The notes below the pieces were generated by a model. The model worked only from the letters and a program-made list of their open reading frames with translations. It made no database searches and was not told the DNA's origin. A program made the position numbers and the translations under genes. From the NCBI GenBank assembly GCA_049578545.1, contig JBAUMF010000049.1, forward strand, positions 1-64,000: 64,000 bases of DNA, written 5' to 3'. Positions within the stretch are counted from its first letter, which is position 1; every line of letters starts with the position of its first letter. This DNA comes from DASQBT01 sp049578545 (GTDB lineage: Bacteria; Pseudomonadota; Gammaproteobacteria; Burkholderiales; Thiobacillaceae). Positions 24,747 through 33,195 of the stretch are shown in pieces.

Positions 24747-27700
24747 ATGCGCGCTATCGTTCATCACCCCCGCCGGAATCATGTTTCCGTGCCCCATTGG
24801 CCCTTTCGCGCGGCAGCGCAGGCCCTGGTCGCCGGGCTCATGCTCTGGGGCAACGCTGTTCATGCGGGTTGCGTCAACAATCTAAACGGCCCTTGCGTCA
24901 ACAACACGCCGCTCTACCTGGGCACCAGTTCGCCGCCCAATGTGCTGATGATACTGAGCAATGCGCAGAACATGGACGAAAACGGCGACCCCAATGCCGG
25001 GGTCCCGATCGGGGCGGCCATTGGCGGCAGCAGCCCCTACAGCAAGTCAGAGGTTGCACGGCAGGCAGTCCGCAACCTGGAAGCCAGTTACCTCGGCCAG
25101 ATCAACATGGGGCTCATGAGCTTCGCGCAGAATGCCCCGGCATCGAATTACTACATCTATAATTCGCTGTACGACGCCAGCTACGATCCGGCCAATTACG
25201 CGCCGCCACCGCCCTATCAGGCGAAAAATTCCTCCTTCAAGAATTACCGCATCACCAACCCGGTGGACCCCCTCAATTTCATCTATTACAACTGGGCATC
25301 CTCTTTCTACGATACCGGCCTGTACCCGGCGAATTTCTGCTATTCAGCGACGGCGAAGTTCGACAATACGACCAATATCACCAGCAAGGACACGTACCGC
25401 TGTTTCTGGACCAAGACGGGCACCAGCGACGGCAACTCGCCGCTCGGTGCCGGCGGTAGCGCCAACGCCACCGAACAGGGCTGGGGATACAGCGGCAACC
25501 TGCTGTACCAGGGCTACTTTGTGCCCACGGATTCGGACTACGCCACCAACACCCTGGACTTTGGCGCACGGATTCCCTCGCTCTATGTTTCGACGACCTG
25601 GTTCAACAACGGTTCGCCCGGCAAAGGCACGCTGAATGTGCCGATTGCGGCGCTCAATGCCGGCCAGCAGACCACCATCAACAACAAGCTGACCTGCAAC
25701 GTTCCCAAAGCACCGGCCAACGCACCCAACCCCAACCCGGTGCCTCTTAATCCGCCTTTCGGCGGAGGCGCATGCAACACGAATTCAGCCAGCAGCATCT
25801 TCAACGCCGGCCTGACTCCCATCGATGGCACCCTGCAATCCGCCAAGACCGTCTTTACCTCGGCGACCGGCAATGGCGGGGGAAGTGTGCCCAACTCCTG
25901 CGGCAAGAACTTTACCGTCCTGTTGACCAACGGCCTGCCCAGTGTCAACTCAACCGGCAGCGTGCCAAAACTGGGCAATGGTCAGGTGGATGTCTGCACG
26001 CTCACCAGCCAGGCAGTGGCCTCCGCCCAGGCGCTGAAGACGGCCGGGGTGGATCTGTATGTGGTCGGCTATGCGATGCTCCCCCAGGTCTTGGCCAACT
26101 ACACCAGCCTGTGCGGCAATGCCACCAATCCGCTGGATCAAATGGCCGCTGCCGGCGGCACGTCCAGTTCCTATTCAGCCAGCAACCCCACCCAGCTGAA
26201 TACGGCGCTCAGCGGCGTGTTCAACAGCATCCTGCAGTCGTCCGGCTCGTCGTCCGCCCTGACCTCCAATTCCACCAGCATCAGCAGCAATACCTACGTG
26301 TATGAAGCGAGCTTCAATACCGTGGACTGGTCCGGTGAGCTGCAGGCATTCAAGGTGACCAACAGCGGCGTCAGCAACACGCCGAGCTGGAGTGCGTCCA
26401 GCCAGATACCCGCGGCTGGAGCCCGGAATATCCGGACCTGGGATGGCAGCAATGGCCAGCTCTTTCAATGGGGCAACCTGAGCACAAACGAGCAGTGTTA
26501 TCTGGCCGGGCAGGCCCCGGGTTGCGTCCTGACTGCGGCGCAGATCACCAGCGGACAGAATGTGCTGGCTTACCTGCGCGGCGACAAGAGCCTGGAACAG
26601 AAGCAGGGCGGGACGTTCCGCGACCGCAGCACGCCCCTGGGCGACATCGTGGATTCCAACCCCCTATACCTCAGCAATGAGGATTATGGCTATTCGGTGC
26701 TGCCCGGCGGCGAAGGCACAAGCTATTCCACGTATGTGCAGGCCAAGGCCGGCAACATGATCTATGTCGGCGCCAACGACGGCATGCTGCACGCGTTCAA
26801 CGCTGCCACCGGCGTGGAATCATGGGCCTACGTGCCCAGCACCGTGTATGCGCATCTGGCAGACCTATCCACTCCGGCTTACAACGGCAGTCATGAGTAT
26901 TTTGTCGATGGTTCAGCCGGAAGCGGAGACGCCTACTACGCGGGCAGCTGGCACACGATCCTGTTGGGTACCCTGGGGGCAACCAGCGGGGCCAACGCGG
27001 TATTCGCGCTCGACATCTCCAATCCCGGCAGCCTGAACAATGGCAACGTGAAATGGGAATTCACCGATGCCAACGATCTTGGCCAGACCTGGGGCGAGGG
27101 TGCTGTGGCGCGCTTCAATGATGGGCACTACTACGCCGTGGTCAACAATGGCTACAACAGCGTCAACAAGCATGCGGTCCTGTTTCTGGTCCAGGTGGAC
27201 AACCCAGGCAACGTCATCAAGCTCGACACAGGGGTAGGAAGCGCGCTTGCGCCCAATGGCCTGTCCCAGCCTGCTCTGCTCGACGCTGACCACAATGGCA
27301 CCATCGATGCGATCTATGCGGGCGATCTGCAGGGCGACGTATGGAAGTTCGACGTCAGCAGTTCAATCAAGGCCAACTGGCAGGTGGGCTACGCCGGCCA
27401 GCCGCTGTTTGTCGCCAAGGACTCCCTCGGCAACAGGCAGCCCATCACTGCTCCACTCGCCTTGGGCAGCCTGCCGTCCGGGGCGTCGGGCACAGTCATG
27501 GTGTTCGTCGGCACGGGACAGTATCTCAACAATTCTGACCTTGCGAATACGGCCACCCAGAGCCTGTACGGCGTGCTCGACCGCAGCCAGCTCGCAGCCG
27601 GTTCGTTCGTCGGCGGCACCAGCAACTTTACCCGCAGCACGATGGTTGGCGGCAACCCTGTCATGGTAATGCAGGACATCGATACACAAGGGGCCACTCG

Positions 27701-28172
27701 AGGTGTGACGTCAAATGCTGTGAACTATGCGGGTGGAAACCTGGGCTGGTACATGGATCTCCTCAACCCGCCATTTCCGCCGGGAACCCAGAAGGGCGAG
27801 CGGGTGATCAGCCAACCTGTGATTCAGTCCGGACGCGTGATCTTCATGACGCTGATCCCGGCTGCCGGACAATGTGCTTTCGGTGGCAGCGGCTGGGCGA
27901 TGGAACTGGATGCCGCCACAGGCGGAGCGCCATCCGCGCCTTTCCTCGATTACAACAATGACGGCACTTATGATTCCGTGACCCTGAGCAACGGGAGCAG
28001 CTCGGCCGCAGTGGGGGTAGCCATTACCTCGGGCTTTGGCCATACCCCCGTATCCATGACCAATGGAAATCAGAATATGACCGTATTCAATACCTCAAGC
28101 GGAAATACGGGTAGTTTCAACACGTCCAATCCCACAGGCAGCCCCCGGGCCTCATGGAGCCAAATACAATGA
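24747..28172 (+). CDS. pilY1: Type IV pilus tip adhesin/biogenesis protein PilY1
   Basis: An 1141-residue secreted protein. A long signal peptide (to about residue 40, ending VHAG) is followed by a von Willebrand A-like N-terminal half and the C-terminal PilC/PilY1 beta-propeller (about 620-1090), with DRSTPLGDIVDSNPLY and NDGMLHAFNAATG. The propeller keeps the calcium site: Asp846, Asp848, Asn850 and Asp854 in DADHNGTID. The vWA metal site, normally DxSxS, reads SNAQN (71-75) and is probably inactive. PilY1 counters PilT retraction, mediates adhesion and primes pilus assembly. It overlaps pilE by 4 bp. Confidence 0.92.
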   Translation: MRAIVHHPRRNHVSVPHWPFRAAAQALVAGLMLWGNAVHAGCVNNLNGPCVNNTPLYLGTSSPPNVLMILSNAQNMDENGDPNAGVPIGAAIGGSSPYSKSEVARQAVRNLEASYLGQINMGLMSFAQNAPASNYYIYNSLYDASYDPANYAPPPPYQAKNSSFKNYRITNPVDPLNFIYYNWASSFYDTGLYPANFCYSATAKFDNTTNITSKDTYRCFWTKTGTSDGNSPLGAGGSANATEQGWGYSGNLLYQGYFVPTDSDYATNTLDFGARIPSLYVSTTWFNNGSPGKGTLNVPIAALNAGQQTTINNKLTCNVPKAPANAPNPNPVPLNPPFGGGACNTNSASSIFNAGLTPIDGTLQSAKTVFTSATGNGGGSVPNSCGKNFTVLLTNGLPSVNSTGSVPKLGNGQVDVCTLTSQAVASAQALKTAGVDLYVVGYAMLPQVLANYTSLCGNATNPLDQMAAAGGTSSSYSASNPTQLNTALSGVFNSILQSSGSSSALTSNSTSISSNTYVYEASFNTVDWSGELQAFKVTNSGVSNTPSWSASSQIPAAGARNIRTWDGSNGQLFQWGNLSTNEQCYLAGQAPGCVLTAAQITSGQNVLAYLRGDKSLEQKQGGTFRDRSTPLGDIVDSNPLYLSNEDYGYSVLPGGEGTSYSTYVQAKAGNMIYVGANDGMLHAFNAATGVESWAYVPSTVYAHLADLSTPAYNGSHEYFVDGSAGSGDAYYAGSWHTILLGTLGATSGANAVFALDISNPGSLNNGNVKWEFTDANDLGQTWGEGAVARFNDGHYYAVVNNGYNSVNKHAVLFLVQVDNPGNVIKLDTGVGSALAPNGLSQPALLDADHNGTIDAIYAGDLQGDVWKFDVSSSIKANWQVGYAGQPLFVAKDSLGNRQPITAPLALGSLPSGASGTVMVFVGTGQYLNNSDLANTATQSLYGVLDRSQLAAGSFVGGTSNFTRSTMVGGNPVMVMQDIDTQGATRGVTSNAVNYAGGNLGWYMDLLNPPFPPGTQKGERVISQPVIQSGRVIFMTLIPAAGQCAFGGSGWAMELDAATGGAPSAPFLDYNNDGTYDSVTLSNGSSSAAVGVAITSGFGHTPVSMTNGNQNMTVFNTSSGNTGSFNTSNPTGSPRASWSQIQ

Positions 28173-28609
28173 AAGGGCAAAATGACGTTCAGGCTGGCTT
28201 TACCCTGATTGAACTGGTAATTGCGGTGGCCATCATCGGCATTCTTGCCACAATCGCCTATGCCAGCTACACAAATTACGTGAAGCGGGGCCACCGTGCG
28301 GAGGCCAAGTCTGCCCTGATGCAGGACGCCACCATCCTGGAGCGGAATTTCACCGAGGCGAACCGGTATGATCAGACCTCCGCCGGCAATGCCACCGGCG
28401 GGCTGATCATGCTGCAAGCGCCAACCAACGGCAACGCGGCATACAACATTGCGGTCGCATTCGCGAACGCCGGCCAGAATTTCACGTTGACTGCCACACG
28501 AGCCGGCGTGATGGCCGGCGATTCCTGCGGCGACTTCACGCTCAATAATCTGGGCCAGCAGAACTTGACAAATAACACGGACAGCGTGGCGGACTGCTGG
28601 GGCAAGTGA
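28169..28609 (+). CDS. pilE: Type IV pilin PilE-like minor pilin
   Basis: A 146-residue pilin with leader MKGQNDVQAG, cleavage at Gly10/Phe11 (FTLIELVIAVAIIGILATIA) and the typical Y.NYV.RGHRAEAKS segment. Two cysteines (DSCGDF and VADCWGK) form the C-terminal disulfide loop. The start ATGA overlaps the pilY1 stop. An ATG 15 bp upstream is also open. In this cluster type it is a minor pilin (PilE) rather than the major subunit PilA. Confidence 0.9.
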   Translation: MKGQNDVQAGFTLIELVIAVAIIGILATIAYASYTNYVKRGHRAEAKSALMQDATILERNFTEANRYDQTSAGNATGGLIMLQAPTNGNAAYNIAVAFANAGQNFTLTATRAGVMAGDSCGDFTLNNLGQQNLTNNTDSVADCWGK

Positions 28610-28683
28610 GCCGGTTTGGCGAAGCTGCCGGTGGTTTCACCGATTGATTACCACAAGCAGCTAAGGAAATCGGACCGGGTCTT

Positions 28684-29205
28684 CTAGCAGGCCGCCCTTG
28701 AGGTACGTATCCGTCCCGCATTATTCAGAATTACACGATGCTCCTCGCCCGCGAGGCAAATGTGAAAAGTTCCGTTCGGGAGATGATTGGTGCCCTGGCT
28801 AATGCCGCTGGGAAGGAAACTTGCAAAGCTGCTGAAATTGCTGGTGGTGACAGACGCCCCAACCGGCGGGTGTGCATGAGCAGCAACAACCTCGTCTGAT
28901 CCGTCCAGGACGCCGACGACCCCTTGATCCACAAAGATCAGCCAGCCCTGATGCCACTCGGCAGCTGGGTCGCACACTGGCGTCGCATTGTTGGCCAGCG
29001 ACGTCTTGCACAATGTCACCCGCACGTTCCGCTTGATGGCCTCTGAGCGTGCAAGATTGAGCGCTCGCACCATGCCGTTACTCAACATCACCAAGCGGGC
29101 GTTGTTCAGCAAATAACTATAGCTCGGTATTGCTACCCCCAATAAAATGGTGATGGTCGCTATGACCATTATCAATTCAACCAGAGTCATGCCATGCTGC
29201 TTCAT
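28684..29205 (-). CDS. Second FimT/GspH pseudopilin, opposite strand
   Basis: A 173-residue GspH/FimT protein with short leader MKQHG, site Gly5/Met6 (MTLVELIMVIATITILLGVA) and the GspH segment RALNLARSEAIKRNVRVTLC. Cysteines in TLCKTS, PVCDPA, HICLAG and the final residue suggest disulfides. The strong AGGGGAGGAAAC ribosome site fixes the ATG at 29205. It faces pilE and has its own promoter region shared with thiO. It is related to, but clearly different from, the fimT at 21947. Confidence 0.88.
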   Translation of the reverse strand: MKQHGMTLVELIMVIATITILLGVAIPSYSYLLNNARLVMLSNGMVRALNLARSEAIKRNVRVTLCKTSLANNATPVCDPAAEWHQGWLIFVDQGVVGVLDGSDEVVAAHAHPPVGASVTTSNFSSFASFLPSGISQGTNHLPNGTFHICLAGEEHRVILNNAGRIRTSRAAC

Positions 29206-29324
29206 GTTTCCTCCCCTTAGATTGGCTTTTGTTGACTTAGAAAATGGCAGAGGCGGAGAAAAAAATCCATATAACAAAAGGCATAGGTTCAGGGTGATTT
29301 ACCTTCGCGGGTTTCTGGCAGTCC

Positions 29325-30413
29325 ATGAACGTTGAAGCATTTTTCATCGGTGCGGGTGTGGTTGGCCTGAGTGCCGCCCTCGCCCTGAGCGACAGAGGTG
29401 TGCGCGTGACGATTGGAGACCGCGGCCAGCAGGAAGGCATGTCGACCTGGGCAGGGGCTGGAATTCTCTCCCCGCTGTCCCCCTGGGCTTACCCTGAGGA
29501 AGTTAATCAGCTTGCGATGGCGGGCATGGCGGCATGGCCGGAATTGGCAATCAGTCTTGAACGGCGGGCAAGAACCTCAGCAGAATATTGGGTCTGCGGC
29601 ATGGAGGTTCGGCGCGAAAACGACACCAGGCAAGCGCTCCTCTGGTGTCAGGCCCATCATTTTCCGGTCGAGCTTGACGGGGACAACGTTTGGCTGCCCA
29701 GCGTCGCTCAGGCGCGAAATCCCCGCCTCCTTGCTGCGCTGAAGGAAGCCATTGTCGCGCAGGGCGGAAGACTTGTGCCCGATTGCGAAGTCACGGGCTT
29801 GAACGTCGAGCATCGCCTTGTCCGTTCTGTCTGTACCACCCAGGGTGATTTTTCTGCCGATCTGTTTGTCATGGCCACGGGTGCGTGGTCTGCCCTGCCC
29901 ATGGGCAACTTGCCTGCTATAAGCCGGGTACGGCCGATTCGGGGGCAAATCCTGCTCTACCCGCCGGGCAGCCACCGGCTTGATCACGTTGTCCTGCAGC
30001 AGGGTTTCTACCTTGTGCCGCGCCGGGATGGCCATCTGCTGGCAGGCAGCACACTCGAAGATGCGGGGTTTGATGCGCATACCCGGCCCGATGTGCTTGA
30101 TACCTTGAAAAAGGCAGCGTGCGAGCTGTTACCTGCCTTGAAAAAGCACGACCCGATCCGGGGTTGGGCTGGACTGCGGCCTGGCAGTCCGGACAATATC
30201 CCGCTCATCGACCGCCATCCCGACTTCGACAACCTGTGGTTAAGCCTGGGGCATTACCGCTACGGCGTGACCATGGCACCCGCCAGTGCTTTACTGCTGG
30301 CGGACCTGATCGAGGGCAATCGACCTGCCCTCGATCCGTCGCCCTACTCGTGGCCCGCCTTCAACAAACGGGCATGGACAGCAGAAAACAGTCCTGCACC
30401 GGCCAGATGCTGA
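29325..30413 (+). CDS. thiO: FAD-dependent glycine oxidase-like protein ThiO
   Basis: A D-amino-acid-oxidase-type flavoenzyme of 362 residues. The FAD fold starts GAGVVGLSAALAL and is followed by STWAGAGILSPLSPW. The C-terminal part has RGWAGLRPGSPDNIPLI and the LGHYRYGVTMAPASA segment typical of ThiO. ThiO oxidises glycine to the imine used for the thiazole of thiamin. No other thi gene lies in the window, so the physiological substrate is an inference. No TPP riboswitch was seen upstream. Confidence 0.85.
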   Translation: MNVEAFFIGAGVVGLSAALALSDRGVRVTIGDRGQQEGMSTWAGAGILSPLSPWAYPEEVNQLAMAGMAAWPELAISLERRARTSAEYWVCGMEVRRENDTRQALLWCQAHHFPVELDGDNVWLPSVAQARNPRLLAALKEAIVAQGGRLVPDCEVTGLNVEHRLVRSVCTTQGDFSADLFVMATGAWSALPMGNLPAISRVRPIRGQILLYPPGSHRLDHVVLQQGFYLVPRRDGHLLAGSTLEDAGFDAHTRPDVLDTLKKAACELLPALKKHDPIRGWAGLRPGSPDNIPLIDRHPDFDNLWLSLGHYRYGVTMAPASALLLADLIEGNRPALDPSPYSWPAFNKRAWTAENSPAPARC

Positions 30414-30847
30414 ACATCCGGCTGCTGCCTGTTGGCGAGCGCGGCCACGAAAACCGGTCGCCGGGTTCGGCCGCGGCAATTGCCCGCCTGACATCAGCTC
30501 AAATTGAGGTCATTCACGTGAATGATGGCCTGGGCTGGATTCTCGCCTGGCCGCTGGTTGAATTACCTCGCAGGCACAGTCGCGCAAAGTCCGACCTGAT
30601 TCCGGCAGCAGGACATGACGCGCGTTTGCCATTGCCTGCTGCACATCCTGCCTTTGCTGGCAAGGCGATCGCGTTGTTGAGGCCCAGTCTGCGGCCCATC
30701 TTGCTCGACGAAATCGTCCTTCCACGCCACGTTGGGTTAACAGCCAATGGCAACAACAACCCTGCATCCCGGAGCCCATCCACCAATTCAGGGCGGCAGA
30801 TCGATTCGCTGGCGAGATACTCCGGAGCCTCCAAAATTAATGGCTGA
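30407..30847 (+). CDS. Orphan ORF coupled between thiO and a glycosyltransferase
   Basis: An open frame of 146 residues. Its ATG overlaps the thiO stop (ATGCTGA) and its stop overlaps the glycosyltransferase start by 8 bp, the geometry of translationally coupled operon genes. The N-terminal half (MLNIRLLPVG, VIHVNDGLGWILAWPLVEL) looks protein-like. The C-terminal 40 residues are Ser/Asn-rich and probably disordered. I recognise no family and see no ribosome site. It may be a real gene of unknown role, a decayed gene, or chance. Without it the stretch 30414-30839 (426 bp) holds nothing I can name. Confidence 0.35.
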   Translation: MLNIRLLPVGERGHENRSPGSAAAIARLTSAQIEVIHVNDGLGWILAWPLVELPRRHSRAKSDLIPAAGHDARLPLPAAHPAFAGKAIALLRPSLRPILLDEIVLPRHVGLTANGNNNPASRSPSTNSGRQIDSLARYSGASKING

Positions 30848-31973
30848 AAAGAAACTGACTGTGCTTCAGGTACTGCCCGAGCTTGAGTCCGGTGGAGTGG
30901 AGCGTGGCACCCTGGAAATTGCCAGGGCGCTCGTCGATGCGGGGCAGCGGGCGCTGGTCATATCGTCCGGCGGGCGGATGGTTGAAGAATTGGAACGGCT
31001 TGGCGCAGAACACTTCACCTGGCCCGTTGGCAAGAAGTCAATGTTTGCCTTGCGACTGATCTGGCCACTACGCCGCTTCCTGGTCGAGCAGAAAGTGGAC
31101 ATTCTCCATGTCCGTTCGCGCTTCCCTGCATGGATCGCCTGGCTGGCGTGGCGAGGCATGGACCCAGGCACGCGCCCCCGGTTTGTCACCACCGTCCATG
31201 GCATGTATTCGGTCAGCGCGTACAGCCACATCATGACCAGGGGTGAAGTCGTTATCGCCGTTTCGGAAACCATAAAGGACTACATTCTTAAGTACTACCC
31301 CGTCACCCAGGTCGCCCGCATCCGGGTGATTCACCGGGGCGTATCCAGCGCGGATTATCCTCATGGTTACCAACCCGATGAAACCTGGAAGGCAGACTTC
31401 TTCCAGAATTTTCCTCAAGCTGCTGGCAAACAGCTGCTCACGCTCCCGGGACGAATCAGCAGACTGAAAGGCCATGACGTGTTTATCGGAATCATATCTG
31501 CACTGGTGAAGGAAGGCCGGCCGGTGCATGGACTGATCGTGGGCGGAGCCAGCGATTTGAAGCAACGTTACCTGGATGAGCTGAAACGGAACGTACATGC
31601 CCTTGGCCTGGATCATCACATCAGCTTCACCGGCCATCGGCCGGACCTGAAAAACATTCTGGCCATTTCCCGGCTGGTGTTTTCGTTGTCGACAAAGCCC
31701 GAATCCTTTGGTCGCACGACACTTGAAGCCCTGCGGCTGGGCGTTCCAACCGCAGGTTATGATCAGGGCGGCGTGGGAGAAATTCTGCATGCCATCTACC
31801 CGGCAGGCTGCCTGCCCATGGACGATCTAGCCGCGACGCTCAACACGATACGATTACTGCTGGACAACCCCCCCAAGGTGCCGCCGGGCGACCACTTCCC
31901 GCTTTCCGCCATGCTGGAGAAGACGCTTGCCGTTTATGCACGCCTTGTCGGATCAACTGACCAACCGCGGTAG
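30840..31973 (+). CDS. Glycosyltransferase family 4
   Basis: A 377-residue GT-B fold transferase. The N-terminal LPELESGGVERGTLEIA is the GT4 acceptor-side motif, and the C-terminal PESFGRTTLEAL is the donor-binding EX7E region. It probably adds a sugar to lipopolysaccharide core or another cell-surface glycan on the cytoplasmic side. The ATG at 30840 is the family start. A longer form from 30747 would add 31 unlikely residues. A 287-bp AT-rich gap follows before the GT2 gene. Confidence 0.88.
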   Translation: MAEKKLTVLQVLPELESGGVERGTLEIARALVDAGQRALVISSGGRMVEELERLGAEHFTWPVGKKSMFALRLIWPLRRFLVEQKVDILHVRSRFPAWIAWLAWRGMDPGTRPRFVTTVHGMYSVSAYSHIMTRGEVVIAVSETIKDYILKYYPVTQVARIRVIHRGVSSADYPHGYQPDETWKADFFQNFPQAAGKQLLTLPGRISRLKGHDVFIGIISALVKEGRPVHGLIVGGASDLKQRYLDELKRNVHALGLDHHISFTGHRPDLKNILAISRLVFSLSTKPESFGRTTLEALRLGVPTAGYDQGGVGEILHAIYPAGCLPMDDLAATLNTIRLLLDNPPKVPPGDHFPLSAMLEKTLAVYARLVGSTDQPR

Positions 31974-32260
31974 TAACATAGTTCGAGCCCATCCTGAACA
32001 TATCAAGCAATCAATAGCTGATCCGAGTTCGAGGAAGACGCTCCGGCTGTTGACTGCACAACGCTGAGCCGCTCCTCATATTTTTACTGCACCTGCGTGA
32101 CTGGCAAAAGGAACAACAACTTGTCCTGGATTCCTTGGTTCCGTTATTTGCTGAACTGACTGATCCTTATCGCCAACAAGCCCATTCGAAGAACTGCTTG
32201 TAATTCTTATATCATTGACACTGTCGACAAATACGCACGATTCGTTTTGAAGGATCAGAC

Positions 32261-33070
32261 ATGGAACCATTGTCCGTTTGTGTTACCACGTTCAACAACG
32301 ACCGAACCCTCCGTTCCTGTCTGGAATCCGTCAAATGGGCTGACGAAATTGTGCTTGTCGATTCCTTCAGCACCGACAAGACGCTGGAGATTGCCAAATC
32401 GTTCAACAGTCGACTTTTGCAACATGCGTTCATGGGCTACGGCAAACAGAAACAAATGGCCATTGACGCTGCATCGAATCGTTGGGCCCTCCTGCTCGAC
32501 GCAGACGAGGCACTTTCCCCCGAATTGCAGAATGAGATTCAGGAGCTGATGCGCAAGGGTCCTGAGGCAGATGGTTATGAACTGCCCCGTTTGGAACAGT
32601 TATTCTGGCGCATGAACAATCCCAAAACGCGATTGAATTATTTCTTGCGACTGTTCGACCGATCAAAGTGCCGCATGAGCGAAATGCCGGTCCATGCCGC
32701 TCCAAAACTGAGCGGCAAGGTCGAGCGCGTTAAGGGCGTCTTTTATCATTATGGTGAGATTGATATTCATACCAAGGTGGAGAAAATTAATGGCTACTCG
32801 ACCGGCTTGGTGGCTGACAAGCTTGCCAAGGGGAAAACAGCCAACCCCTGGATATTGGTGTTTTACCCGCCCGTGTACTTCCTGCGCTCCTATTTCTTCA
32901 AGCGCAATTTTCTCAATGGATGGGCCGGCTTTATTACTTCGATAACAGGGAGCTTTTACGTTTTTCTCAAATATGCAAAGCTTTACGAACATTATCAGCG
33001 TGTCCGCTTCGGCGACAGTCTGATGCCGCCAGGTGCGCCATCGGCGGAAGTAGAGCGTCCAGTGGTATGA
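32261..33070 (+). CDS. Glycosyltransferase family 2, WaaE/KdtX-like
   Basis: A 269-residue GT2 enzyme starting LSVCVTTFNNDRTLRSCLES. The nucleotide-binding acid is in VLVDSFSTDKT and the DxD-like metal site in LLLDADEALSPEL. A basic and hydrophobic C-terminus (about 205-250) may associate with the membrane. WaaE homologues add glucose to heptose I of the LPS core, and the closest match is that family. The exact sugar is not visible. An AT-rich gap upstream may hold its promoter. Confidence 0.85.
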   Translation: MEPLSVCVTTFNNDRTLRSCLESVKWADEIVLVDSFSTDKTLEIAKSFNSRLLQHAFMGYGKQKQMAIDAASNRWALLLDADEALSPELQNEIQELMRKGPEADGYELPRLEQLFWRMNNPKTRLNYFLRLFDRSKCRMSEMPVHAAPKLSGKVERVKGVFYHYGEIDIHTKVEKINGYSTGLVADKLAKGKTANPWILVFYPPVYFLRSYFFKRNFLNGWAGFITSITGSFYVFLKYAKLYEHYQRVRFGDSLMPPGAPSAEVERPVV

Positions 33071-33073
33071 CTG

Positions 33074-33193
33074 CTATATGGTCATGCAGGACTTGATGAG
33101 AGGTTTGAGGTAGGCTTGGGCGCGTTGGCATTTCACATAGTCAGGCTTTTCGCCACGATTTTGGCGTTTTAACCAAATACTAAATCGGGACAT
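33074..33193 (-). pseudogene. Possible gene remnant before gmd
   Basis: An antisense frame of 39 codons (MSRFSIWLKRQNRGEKPDYV and on, ending AYLKPLIKSCMTI) fills the gap between the GT2 gene and gmd. Its composition looks protein-like (basic, with no low-complexity run), but it has no ribosome site and no recognised family. It could be the tail of a gene lost at a recombination point in the glycan locus. It may equally be chance. Confidence 0.2.
33151..33170 (+). terminator. Weak terminator after the GT2 gene
   Basis: CGCCA / TGGCG with a six-base loop is followed by TTTT. The stem is only 5 bp. It lies 80 bp after the GT2 stop and 26 bp before gmd, and would separate the two transcripts. 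Confidence 0.4.
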
Positions 33194-33195
33194 CC

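Noticed and set aside
28610..28683. Terminator between pilE and the facing pseudopilin gene
   Set aside because: Only a 5-bp CGGTG/CACCG stem without a T-run is visible; too weak to report.
29206..29324. Possible TPP riboswitch upstream of thiO
   Set aside because: No thi-box (CUGAGA-type) core was found in the short leader, so no riboswitch is claimed.
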